Shown here: in pieces, positions 1 to 7,720 of the stretch
How positions within the stretch are numbered: the stretch's first letter is position 1
Layout: the number at the start of each line of letters is the position of its first letter
Assembly (NCBI RefSeq): GCF_014698335.1
Contig: NZ_JACJSV010000012.1
Location: 1-64,000 of the forward strand
DNA from: Microcystis viridis FACHB-1342
GTDB lineage: Bacteria; Cyanobacteriota; Cyanobacteriia; Cyanobacteriales; Microcystaceae
Length of the DNA stretch: 64,000 nucleotides
Direction of reading: 5' to 3'
Translations under genes and position numbers: made by a program
Notes under the pieces: generated by a model
Told to the model about the DNA's origin: nothing
Database searches by the model: none
The model's input: the letters and a program-made list of their open reading frames with translations, nothing else

Positions 1-201
1 TTTATAGAGTTTGTCAGCGAAACGTTTTTTTGTCTTTGCTGAAGCGGTAATCCGTTTGAGTTCTTTTTCTAGGGATTCGGGAATTTTTGTCCAATCAATT
101 AATTGGTGAACTTCAGGAAAGAAGAAGTATAAAAACGCTTCAAAATACTCGCTTAATGCTTCTTTCCAGGGTTCATCATAATTGGCTGTTGTTTGGTTCA
201 T
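1..201 (-). CDS. Rpn-family PD-(D/E)XK nuclease/putative transposase, N-terminal part (partial)
   Basis: This reading frame starts at an ATG at 201 and runs off the left edge of the window, leaving 67 residues. It begins MNQTTANYDEPWKEALSEYF and continues with a run of aromatic residues, then a lysine-rich stretch ending FADKLYK. That opening is typical of the large cyanobacterial family annotated as Rpn-type recombination-promoting nucleases or DUF4351 proteins; the catalytic part would lie outside the window. The gene lies 19 bp downstream of the truncated DUF4347 gene on the same strand. Members of this family are often multicopy. The family call rests on N-terminal resemblance only. Confidence 0.6.
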   Translation of the reverse strand, partial: MNQTTANYDEPWKEALSEYFEAFLYFFFPEVHQLIDWTKIPESLEKELKRITASAKTKKRFADKLYK

Positions 202-220
202 TTGAGTTGTCCGCTTACTC

Positions 221-544
221 TTAGGGGTGAAGCGCGATAGCGTAACGCACCGATTTAATAATAGAGGTGGTGGTGGTAATCTGGGGATTTTGTGGTAAAA
301 AAGTGGATATTTGTTCGATTCCGTCTTGATTGGGAGAGAGAATAACCGTGGCGACTTCTGGAATTACCCCAGCTTGGAGACTTTGATAATCGCTAACACC
401 AGCATCGAGGAAAACTACGGTAGCGGTTAAACGCTGATTTCTCGCACTATCCACCCGATTAGCTTGACTCAAGCCATCAGATTGAGCAAAATTGAACAAA
501 ACATCGTCAATAGCAGGAAAGCTCGGCAAAAGGGTAGAAGTCAT
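221..544 (-). CDS. Truncated DUF4347-type N-terminal domain protein
   Basis: A 107-residue protein of unknown function. Residues about 40-87 (VVFLDAGVSDYQSLQAGV, then LSPNQDGIEQISTFL) match the start of DUF4347, a domain normally found at the N terminus of very long cyanobacterial surface proteins and adhesins. In those proteins the domain continues into a 'hlvSHG' motif. Here the frame instead enters an unrelated tail (SIIKSVRYAIALHP) encoded by low-complexity intergenic-type sequence, so the gene looks truncated. No signal peptide is visible. It may be a remnant of a larger gene rather than a functional protein. The truncation is inferred from family architecture. Confidence 0.55.
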   Translation of the reverse strand: MTSTLLPSFPAIDDVLFNFAQSDGLSQANRVDSARNQRLTATVVFLDAGVSDYQSLQAGVIPEVATVILSPNQDGIEQISTFLPQNPQITTTTSIIKSVRYAIALHP

Positions 545-673
545 GACGTTAACTGCAAAGGTTTATTGCTAACAGTTTTAGCCCAACAATCCCGAATTTT
601 TCAATACCCCTGTAACAGAAATTAATATTTATTACAAGAAAACGGATTTCTTGAGACAGTCGGGAAAACTATA

Positions 674-776
674 TATAGCGGTTTTCAGTCTGCTGAGGTA
701 CAAGAGTTATGGGTTTTAGGCAAGAGGCAAAAGGCAAGAAAAATAGGTGTACCTCACTAGCTTAGGAAACGCTATA
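674..776. mobile_element. Small TA-type inverted-repeat element (MITE-like)
   Basis: The sequence starts TATAGCGGTTTTCAG and ends GGAAACGCTATA, giving short imperfect terminal inverted repeats that end in TA. This is typical of IS630/Tc1-type non-autonomous elements. A second element with the TATAGCGGTTTTCA end lies at 36372-36466. No coding capacity is seen. It occupies most of the 284-bp gap between the DUF4347 remnant and trmD. Confidence 0.5.
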
Positions 777-828
777 TTCATAATTTATCATTCATAATTC
801 ATCATGCCCACGGGAGCATTTTTGGCGA

Positions 829-1524
829 TTAATCCTGTTCCTCTAGCCATTTTTGCCAGAGATCTGGACGACGTTCCTTAGTGCGATCGAGTTGTTGTTG
901 ATAGCGCCAATCAGCGATATCCTGATGATTACCCGATCGCAAAACCGGCGGCACTTGCCAACTGCGAAAGACCGGCGGCCGGGTATATTGGGGATAATCC
1001 AATAAACCTGCCTCAAAACTCTCCAATTTCAACGATTCTGCCTTACCTACCGTCCCGGGTAACAACCGCGTCACCCCGTTAATAATCGCTAAAGCCGGGA
1101 TTTCCCCACAAGTTAGGACAAAATCGCCTAAAGATACCTCTCTAGTCACCAAATGCTCACAAACCCGCTCATCTACCCCTTCATAATGGCCACAGATGAG
1201 AATTAACTGCCGATAACTACCGGCCCAAGTTTTCAGTAAAGCTTGATTGAGAGGTTCCCCCTGGGGAGTCATCAGCACGATCTCCCGGGGTGGTAAAGTT
1301 TCTAAAGACTCGATCGCCTCAAAAATTGGCTCTGGTTTTAATAACATTCCCACACCACCACCGTAGGGTTCATCATCGACGCGACGGTGTTTATCGTGGG
1401 CAAAATCCCGGAGATTGACCAAATTTACCCTAGCGATGTCGCGTTCGAGAGCTTTTGCCAACAACCCCGACCGCAGCGGTGAAGTAAAAAAATCGGGAAA
1501 GAGAGTAATAATGTCAAACTGCAC
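829..1524 (-). CDS. trmD: tRNA (guanine-N1)-methyltransferase TrmD
   Basis: TrmD uses S-adenosylmethionine to methylate N1 of G37 next to the anticodon in a subset of tRNAs, which prevents +1 frameshifting. The 231-residue length is normal. The protein opens MQFDIITLFPDFF and carries the SPOUT trefoil-knot motifs LICGHYEGVDERV and SLGDFVLTCGEIPALAI, followed by NGVTRLLPG. The glycine-rich YGGGVGMLLKPEP substrate loop is near residue 55. The gene appears to be monocistronic and diverges from cphB. All family motifs are intact. Confidence 0.97.
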   Translation of the reverse strand: MQFDIITLFPDFFTSPLRSGLLAKALERDIARVNLVNLRDFAHDKHRRVDDEPYGGGVGMLLKPEPIFEAIESLETLPPREIVLMTPQGEPLNQALLKTWAGSYRQLILICGHYEGVDERVCEHLVTREVSLGDFVLTCGEIPALAIINGVTRLLPGTVGKAESLKLESFEAGLLDYPQYTRPPVFRSWQVPPVLRSGNHQDIADWRYQQQLDRTKERRPDLWQKWLEEQD

Positions 1525-1610
1525 GGGGAAAATTAAGGCCTAGACTGGGATAGTGTTTAATGTATCATTTTGTCACGGTTCGATCGGTTAAAATCTTGCT
1601 AATTTGGCGC

Positions 1611-1638
1611 TAGTCTATCTCAATAACATGATAGACTA
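1611..1638. other. Perfect 9-bp hairpin in the trmD-cphB divergent region
   Basis: The arms TAGTCTATC and GATAGACTA pair exactly around a 10-nt loop in the 244-bp region between the divergent trmD and cphB starts. No T run follows on either side, so it does not look like a terminator. It could be an operator or a transposon-end remnant. Nothing further can be said from sequence. Confidence 0.35.
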
Positions 1639-1897
1639 TCCTGTACTGTCTAGGGGTTTTTCTGGCTCTAGCTTGAGTGATCGAAGTCTAGCCTAGACTA
1701 AAAGTTAACTAACAGTCCGTCATTGCCAGTGGATCGAAGAAAATTGCTAAAATCGCCTCTACTATTGCTTGATGTCCCGAAAAATATTCCTAAACCGCAT
1801 TTTTTTCCATCAACCGTTCAGGGAAAATAAGATCAAGATACCTGTCCATCTTCCCGAAAAACCTTCCATCCCTAAAAATGTCTATTCGTTCAGTGAC

Positions 1898-2752
1898 ATG
1901 ATCATCGAGCTAGAAACCCAACACCACCAAAATCCTACCCCCGTATCTCTCAAAACGGCGATTTTAGTCATTGGAGGTGCCGAGGATAAAGTCCACGGTA
2001 AAGAGATACTGCATACCTTTTGGAATCGCGCTGGGGGTAGCGAAGCAGTGATCGCTATTGTTCCCTCCGCTTCCAGAGAACCGGTTTTAATCGGCGATCG
2101 CTATCAGAAGATTTTCGAGGAAATGGGGGCAAAATACGTCAAAGTTATCGATATTCGTGATCGCGTACAGGGAGAAGACCCCCAATTTCAAGCCTACATC
2201 GAAGAGTGTACAGGTGTATTTATGACCGGAGGCGACCAGCTGCGTTTATGCGGTTTGCTCTCCGATACTCCCCTGATGGAAAGAATCAGACAAAGAGTGC
2301 AACAGGGAGAATTAACCCTGGCCGGAACTAGCGCCGGGGCCGCCGTTATGGGTCATCACATGATTGCCGGGGGCAGCAGTGGGGAAGCACCCAATCGGGC
2401 CCTAGTGGATATGGCCATGGGATTAGGTCTCATTCCTGAAGTCATTGTCGATCAACACTTCCACAATCGCAACCGCATGGCCCGGCTAATGAGTGCTATC
2501 TCCGGTTATCCCGAACGTTTAGGAATTGGCATCGATGAGGATACCTGCGCTATGTTTGAACGGGATGGCACGATGACAGTAATCGGCTGCGGTACAGTGA
2601 CGGTAATTAATGCTAGGGAAATGTCCCACACCAACCACCATCACGTCACCGCTAACGAACCCCTGAGTCTGCATAATCTGCGGGTACATATTCTGGCCTA
2701 CGGTGATGGCTATCATCTCAAAAAACAGCAAGTGATCCCTAAATTGGGGTAA
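1898..2752 (+). CDS. cphB: Cyanophycinase
   Basis: Cyanophycinase is a serine-type exopeptidase of family S51. It cleaves the storage polymer multi-L-arginyl-poly-L-aspartate into beta-Asp-Arg dipeptides. The nucleophile motif GTSAGAAVMG is present (serine about residue 145 from the start used here), as are GGAEDKVHGKEIL near the N terminus, FMTGGDQLRLCGLL, and the VDQHFHNRNRMARL histidine region. I start the gene at the ATG at 1898, which gives 284 aa, close to known cyanophycinases. An open frame continues upstream to about 1769, but those 43 residues lack family similarity. The partner gene cphA follows 107 bp downstream, forming a synthesis and breakdown operon. Confidence 0.95.
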   Translation: MIIELETQHHQNPTPVSLKTAILVIGGAEDKVHGKEILHTFWNRAGGSEAVIAIVPSASREPVLIGDRYQKIFEEMGAKYVKVIDIRDRVQGEDPQFQAYIEECTGVFMTGGDQLRLCGLLSDTPLMERIRQRVQQGELTLAGTSAGAAVMGHHMIAGGSSGEAPNRALVDMAMGLGLIPEVIVDQHFHNRNRMARLMSAISGYPERLGIGIDEDTCAMFERDGTMTVIGCGTVTVINAREMSHTNHHHVTANEPLSLHNLRVHILAYGDGYHLKKQQVIPKLG

Positions 2753-2765
2753 AAAAACTCCTGAA

Positions 2766-2788
2766 AAACTGTTCACGATGAACAGTTT
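2766..2788 (+). other. Hairpin in the cphB-cphA intergenic region
   Basis: A perfect 10-bp inverted repeat (AAACTGTTCA, loop CGA, TGAACAGTTT) lies between the cphB stop and the cphA start. No uridine run follows, so it does not look like a plain intrinsic terminator. It could serve as an mRNA processing or stability element, or as a weak attenuator that sets the cphB:cphA ratio. The structure is seen; the function is inferred. Confidence 0.45.
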
Positions 2789-2859
2789 ACCGATCTCGGA
2801 AAACCAGACAATAAACAACGGCTTCTTTGTGCTTCTCAACAGCGAACATCAGCTATATC

Positions 2860-5493
2860 ATGAAAATTCTCAGAACCCAAACCCTGCGCGGTCCCAACTA
2901 CTGGAGTATTCGTCGCGACAAGCTCATTGTTATGCGTCTGGATCTCGAAGATCTCGCAGAGAAGCCATCGAATGAAATCCCCGGCTTTTACGAGGGATTA
3001 ATCGACGTTCTCCCCAGTTTAGTCGAACATTACTGCTCCCCCGGTTATCGCGGCGGTTTCTTTGAACGAGTCCGCACTGGCACTTATATGGGCCATATTA
3101 TCGAACATATCGCCCTAGAATTGCAGGAATTGGCGGGAACTCCCGTCGGGTTTGGTCGCACTAGAAGCACCTCCACCCCCGGAGTCTATAACGTGGTGTT
3201 TGAGTACGTTGACGAGCAAGCGGGACGTTATGCGGGTCGGGCTGCCGTGCGTTTGTGTCAATCGATTGTCGATACGGGAACCTATCCTAAGGAAGAATTG
3301 GCCCAGGATTTAGCCGATTTACGCGATTTATGCAATAATGCCTCCCTCGGTCCGAGTACCGAAACTATCGTCAAAGAAGCACAAGCTAGAAATATTCCCT
3401 GGTTACTCCTGAGCGCTCGTGCCATGGTGCAATTGGGCTATGGTGTTCACCAAAAGCGCATTCAAGCCACTTTAAGCAGTTTTTCGGGGATTTTAGCCGT
3501 TGAGTTGGCCTGTGACAAGGAAGGCACGAAAACTATCCTCAAGGATGGTGGGATTCCCGTCCCCCGGGGTACGGTGATTCAATACTTGGATGAGTTGTCA
3601 GCGGCAATCGAGGAAGTGGGAGGATTTCCCATCGTGATTAAACCCCTCGATGGCAACCACGGCCGGGGCATCAGCATCGATGTTAAAACTCAACAGGAAG
3701 CAGAGGAAGCCTATGATCTAGCCAGTGCCGCCTCGAAAACTCGCAGCGTGATCGTAGAAAGGTACTATAAAGGCAGTGATCACCGAATTTTAGTCATAAA
3801 CGGCAAAGTCGCCGCCGTGGCCGAACGGATTCCCGCTCACGTCGTCGGTGATGGGCGCTCAACTATAGAAGAATTAATCGAAATTACTAATCAAGATCCC
3901 AACCGGGGTGACGGTCATGCCAACGTTTTAACTAAAATAACTATTGACAAAACCGCCCTTAATGTGCTAGAGAAACAGGGCTATGAATTAACCAGCATTT
4001 TAGCCCACGGAGAGATCGCCTATCTGCGGGCCACGGCTAATTTAAGCACCGGCGGCATCGCCGTGGATCGTACCGACGAAATTCACCCCGAAAACGTCTG
4101 GATCGCCCAAAGAGTGGCAAAATTAATCGGTTTGGACATTGCCGGGATCGATGTGGTCACAGAGGATATCCGCAAACCCCTGAAAGAAGTGGACGGGGTA
4201 ATCGTAGAAGTCAACGCCGCCCCCGGTTTTCGGATGCACGTCGCCCCCAGTCGCGGTTTACCCCGCAATATCGCCGCTCCAGTTATCGATATGTTATTCC
4301 CCCCCGGGACTCCCAGTCGCGTGCCAATTCTGGCAATTACGGGAACTAACGGCAAAACCACCACTAGCCGCTTAATCTCTCATATTTGCCGGCAAACGGG
4401 GAAAGTAGTCGGATTTACCACGACGGACGGCGTATATATCGATGATTATCTGGTAGAAAAGGGCGATAACACCGGTCCCTACAGTGCCAGTATGATTTTG
4501 AAGGATCCCACAGTAGAGATTGCTGTGTTGGAAACGGCCCGGGGTGGTATCCTGCGATCGGGTTTAGCCTTTAATCAGTGCGATGTGGGGGTGGTGTTAA
4601 ATGTGGCCGCCGACCATTTGGGTATCGGTGATATCGACACCATCGAACAAATGGCGAAGGTAAAAAGCGTTGTGGCCGAGGTGGTTAGCGCCGAGGGTTA
4701 CGCGGTTTTAAATGCCGATGACCCCTTGACCGTTAGTATGGCCGAAAAAGTCAAGGGAAGAGTCGCTTATTTTTCCATGAGTCCCGATAACCCGATTATT
4801 CACGACCATATCCGTCGCGGTGGCATGGCCGCCATTTATGAGAATGGCTATCTGTCGATTCTAGAGGGAGAATGGACGCTGAGAATCGAGGAAGCAGTCA
4901 ATATTCCCGTGACTATGCAGGGAATGGCTCCTTTTATGATTGCTAACGCCTTGGCCGCCTGTTTAGCCACTTTTGTGCAGGGTATCGATATCGAGTTAAT
5001 TCGCCAAGGGGTGCGGACTTTTAAACCTTCCGTGGCCCAGACCCCCGGTAGGATGAACCTGTTTGACTTGGGACACCATCACGCTTTAATCGATTATGCC
5101 CATAATCCCGCCGGATACGAAGCCGTCGGCGGTTTTGTCGGCAATTGGTCCGGCGAAAAAGTCGGCGTGGTTGGGGGGCCGGGCGATCGACGGGATGATG
5201 ATTTAATTTTATTAGGGAAATTATCGGCGCTTATGTTCGATCGAATTATTGTTAAGGAAGATAACGATACTCGCGGTCGCCGCCGGGGGGAAGTGGCCGA
5301 TTTAATTCTCCGGGGAATTAGCGAAGAAAATGCCAGTTTGCGTCCGGAAGTTATTCTCGATGAAACGGAAGCTTTAGAGAAGGCTTTAAGCACGGTTTCT
5401 GAGGGTGGTTTAGTGGTAATTTTCCCGGAAAGTGTCACCCAGGCGATCAATTTGATTGAGAAACATCGACCCCTGACCGATAATCAGGGTTAA
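2860..5493 (+). CDS. cphA: Cyanophycin synthetase
   Basis: CphA polymerises aspartate and arginine into cyanophycin using ATP, without ribosomes. It builds the nitrogen reserve that CphB degrades. The 877-residue product has the expected order: an N-terminal cyanophycin-specific domain (MKILRTQTLRGPNYWSIRR), an ATP-grasp domain (about 210-480, with VIKPLDGNHGRGI), and a Mur-ligase-like domain whose P-loop GTNGKTTTSR lies near residues 495-503. ETARGGILRSGLAF and DYAHNPAGYEAVG are further Mur-type motifs. I use the ATG at 2860 because the family starts at MKILR; an upstream in-frame start at 2827 adds 11 unrelated residues. Length and motifs indicate a complete enzyme. Confidence 0.97.
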   Translation: MKILRTQTLRGPNYWSIRRDKLIVMRLDLEDLAEKPSNEIPGFYEGLIDVLPSLVEHYCSPGYRGGFFERVRTGTYMGHIIEHIALELQELAGTPVGFGRTRSTSTPGVYNVVFEYVDEQAGRYAGRAAVRLCQSIVDTGTYPKEELAQDLADLRDLCNNASLGPSTETIVKEAQARNIPWLLLSARAMVQLGYGVHQKRIQATLSSFSGILAVELACDKEGTKTILKDGGIPVPRGTVIQYLDELSAAIEEVGGFPIVIKPLDGNHGRGISIDVKTQQEAEEAYDLASAASKTRSVIVERYYKGSDHRILVINGKVAAVAERIPAHVVGDGRSTIEELIEITNQDPNRGDGHANVLTKITIDKTALNVLEKQGYELTSILAHGEIAYLRATANLSTGGIAVDRTDEIHPENVWIAQRVAKLIGLDIAGIDVVTEDIRKPLKEVDGVIVEVNAAPGFRMHVAPSRGLPRNIAAPVIDMLFPPGTPSRVPILAITGTNGKTTTSRLISHICRQTGKVVGFTTTDGVYIDDYLVEKGDNTGPYSASMILKDPTVEIAVLETARGGILRSGLAFNQCDVGVVLNVAADHLGIGDIDTIEQMAKVKSVVAEVVSAEGYAVLNADDPLTVSMAEKVKGRVAYFSMSPDNPIIHDHIRRGGMAAIYENGYLSILEGEWTLRIEEAVNIPVTMQGMAPFMIANALAACLATFVQGIDIELIRQGVRTFKPSVAQTPGRMNLFDLGHHHALIDYAHNPAGYEAVGGFVGNWSGEKVGVVGGPGDRRDDDLILLGKLSALMFDRIIVKEDNDTRGRRRGEVADLILRGISEENASLRPEVILDETEALEKALSTVSEGGLVVIFPESVTQAINLIEKHRPLTDNQG

Positions 5494-5610
5494 AAGTTGG
5501 GATATTCTGCCTATAGAGTCACTTCTAGCCCGATGGTCTGTTCCCCTGTCTAGGCAATGGTTGATCTACAATGATTATTGTAGGCTTTCATCGAAGGAAT
5601 AATAATATTG

Positions 5611-6312
5611 ATGCAGTTATTCACCATCGGTCACTCTAATCACGAAATTGCCTCATTTATGCTTCTACTTAAGAAGCATAATATAACTGCCCTTGCTGAT
5701 GTTCGTTCTCATCCTTATAGCCGATTTCTCAAGCATTTTAATCAGTCAATATTGTCAAATGCTTTAAAAAGTGAAGGCATTTACTATGTGTTTTTGGGCA
5801 AGGAATTAGGAGCCAGACCGAGCAGCGAAGAATGTTATGTCAATGGTAAGGCTTTATACGAAAAAATTGCTAAAACATCTGCTTTTAATCATGGAATTGA
5901 ACGAATTTTACAGGGAGTGAAAAAACATCGAATTGCCCTTATGTGTGCGGAGAAAGACCCGATTGAATGTCATAGAGCGATTCTGGTTTGTCAACATCTA
6001 CGTCATTGCGATTTAGATATTTATCATATTCTCAAAAATGGTGACTTGGAATCTCATGACCATCTGGAAGAAAGAATGCTGTTTAAACATAGTTTGACAG
6101 ATTTTTCAGCAAGTAGTCAAAAAGAAATTCAGCTTTCTTTATTTGTCGAGCCAAATAGCAATCTTCTCACAAAAGCAGAATGTTTGGAGAAAGCTTATAA
6201 GCTTCAGGGTGATGCAATTGCTTATATAGAAACAAGTGGTAATTATGATGAACAGGACAATCAATCTCTTTACAATCGGCTTTACTCAAAAGACTGCACA
6301 GAAGTTCTTTGA
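5611..6312 (+). CDS. DUF488 domain protein (first of two)
   Basis: A 233-residue DUF488 protein whose biochemical function is unknown. Visible hallmarks are TIGHSNH at the N terminus, ADVRSHPYSRFLKHFNQ, the LGKELGARP segment and the conserved MCAEKDPIECHRAILV motif, where Cys and His could bind metal or act in catalysis. A TTG at 5608 would add one residue; the ATG at 5611 is preferred. The 3' end overlaps a second DUF488 gene by about 65-68 bp, followed by a third gene, so the three are probably translationally coupled. The operon is AT-rich compared with cphA next door, which suggests an accessory, possibly transferred module. Confidence 0.8.
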   Translation: MQLFTIGHSNHEIASFMLLLKKHNITALADVRSHPYSRFLKHFNQSILSNALKSEGIYYVFLGKELGARPSSEECYVNGKALYEKIAKTSAFNHGIERILQGVKKHRIALMCAEKDPIECHRAILVCQHLRHCDLDIYHILKNGDLESHDHLEERMLFKHSLTDFSASSQKEIQLSLFVEPNSNLLTKAECLEKAYKLQGDAIAYIETSGNYDEQDNQSLYNRLYSKDCTEVL

Positions 6313-6694
6313 TGACTTACAAAAAGCTGGCGTTAAGAGAGTTATAGATACTCGTTTAAATAATGTTTCCCAATTAGCAGGATTTAGTAAAAAAGCTGAC
6401 CTAGAATATTTTTTAAAAGTCATCGGTGGAATTGAATATGTTCATGTTTTAGACTTAGCTCCAACTCAAGATATTCTTGATGAATATAAAAAGAAAAAAG
6501 TTGATTGGACAATATACGAACAAAAATTTAGACAACTTATTAGTAGCCGCAGGATTGAAACAAAAGTTTCTCCAGATGTAATTAATAATGCTTGTTTACT
6601 CTGTAGTGAGGCAAAACCTCATAATTGTCACCGTCGTTTAGTGGCCGAATATTTAAAGGATAAATGGGGGAATGTCAATATATGTCATCTCTGA
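6245..6694 (+). CDS. DUF488 domain protein (second, shorter)
   Basis: A DUF488-family protein of about 149 residues, distinct from the one just upstream. It has the same pattern in shorter form: LFTIGFTQKTAQKFFDDL, VIDTRLNNVSQLAGFSKK, then CLLCSEAKPHNCHRRLVAEYL, in which the Cys/His motif is conserved and an extra CLLC is present. Adjacent ATGs at 6245 and 6248 are both possible starts, and a GTG at 6236 is less likely. The frame begins inside the 3' end of the first DUF488 gene and its own end overlaps the third gene by 13 bp. The shared ancestry of the two DUF488 genes suggests they act as a heteromeric pair. Function unknown. Confidence 0.8.
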   Translation: MMNRTINLFTIGFTQKTAQKFFDDLQKAGVKRVIDTRLNNVSQLAGFSKKADLEYFLKVIGGIEYVHVLDLAPTQDILDEYKKKKVDWTIYEQKFRQLISSRRIETKVSPDVINNACLLCSEAKPHNCHRRLVAEYLKDKWGNVNICHL

Positions 6695-7356
6695 AAAAAA
6701 TTGTCTGTCTTGCTAATTCATGGAAATTAAATGAACGCTGTATCGCTGGAATTGATATTAGTTCAGGAAATTGGGTTCGTCCTGTGTGTGATTCTCTTTA
6801 TCCAGAAGATGGCAGGGTTCCACGATCAGTTAGACTAATTTCTGGTAAAGAACCAAAAGTTTTAGATATTCTCGAAATTCCCCTTGCTGATACTGGCAAT
6901 GATTTTGGGTTTGAATCGGAAAATCTTTCCGTTTTACCCGGTGAGTGGAAATGTGTAGGTAGATTCAATATCAATGATTTGGGAAAGTATTGTAGAACCC
7001 CAACAAAAATACTGCACAATTCAATTAAATATGTTAATCCTTCTTATTTGAAAAACCTTAATTTCAATCAGCGTTATACTCTCCAGTTGATTCATGTGCA
7101 GAGTTTTAGAGTATATCCAAAAGAAAATTCAAAAGTAAATTTTGAGTGGCGTGGCACAATTACAACAGCGAATGGTAACAGTTTGACAGAAGCAAAGATA
7201 ACTGATCCCGTATTTGTCGAGAAATTAAATACAGGCTATCAACCTCAGCAAAACTGTTTTGTTACCGTCAGTCTTAGTCTGCCTTGGATCTCTTCGGCAA
7301 ATTGGGAAGGAGAAGCTCCCTGCTGGAAATTAATAGCAGCTGTAATTGAATTATAG
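6682..7356 (+). CDS. Probable dual OB-domain protein
   Basis: A 224-residue soluble protein with no catalytic motif that I can see. The N terminus (KKIVCLANSWKLNERCIAGID, then GNWVRPVC) and the overall beta-rich pattern resemble proteins annotated as 'dual OB domain-containing', which are expected to bind nucleic acid. I recall the family from its opening motif and cannot verify it here. The ATG at 6682 is preferred because the GGGGG at 6666-6670 can act as ribosome-binding sequence and because the family starts at this point; an upstream ATG at 6664 is alternative. It overlaps the second DUF488 gene, so it is probably the third subunit of one system. Confidence 0.6.
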   Translation: MSSLKKIVCLANSWKLNERCIAGIDISSGNWVRPVCDSLYPEDGRVPRSVRLISGKEPKVLDILEIPLADTGNDFGFESENLSVLPGEWKCVGRFNINDLGKYCRTPTKILHNSIKYVNPSYLKNLNFNQRYTLQLIHVQSFRVYPKENSKVNFEWRGTITTANGNSLTEAKITDPVFVEKLNTGYQPQQNCFVTVSLSLPWISSANWEGEAPCWKLIAAVIEL

Positions 7357-7505
7357 GAATTACGGCTAGACAACTTTTTTATAGGTTGTTGGCTCGAAAA
7401 AATCTCTGTTCGTGAAATTTTCAGAGCTATGAACAGTTGAGTTTAACAGACTGAAGTGGGCGAGGTAAATTTAGCATAAATGCTGGAGCGATCAAGCGAA
7501 AATAA

Positions 7506-7650
7506 GGCTCTTCTCAACTTTGTGTGATAAGTTTAACTTATATAGTAGCGATCGATCTTTGTGTTCTCTGTGTCTCTGTGGTTCCTTCCACTCCCTCGCC
7601 CGCAAGACTGTATCTTAGAATACATTTTACCCACCAAATCCAAAAGAACC
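7506..7650. mobile_element. ISL3-like miniature element, copy 1
   Basis: This 145-bp segment starts GGCTCTTCTCAACTTTGTGT and ends in a degenerate AAAAGAACC, without coding capacity. It matches, in reverse orientation and over nearly its whole length, the element at 46224-46370. Shared blocks include GTTCCTTCCACTCCCTCGCC and ATACATTTTACCCACCAAA. GGCTCTT-type ends are typical of ISL3-family transposons, so these are probably non-autonomous derivatives. It fills the middle of the 364-bp gap between the DUF488 operon and the VMAP-type gene. Confidence 0.6.
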
Positions 7651-7720
7651 CCATTTCCCTATCCTTGTCAATTGTGGATCAAAGCAGCTTGACATCCATA
7701 TCTTGATAAAGTTATCAAAG

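Noticed and set aside
1898-2788. Search for tRNA genes and riboswitches across the intergenic regions
   Set aside because: No cloverleaf with a GTTCGAATCC-type T loop and no recognisable riboswitch core was seen in this or other gaps; absence by eye is not proof.
7524-7706. 60-codon ORF with LCVLCVSVVPSTPSPARLYL
   Set aside because: It lies inside the ISL3-like miniature element, and the related copy at 46224-46370 does not preserve the same reading frame as a protein.
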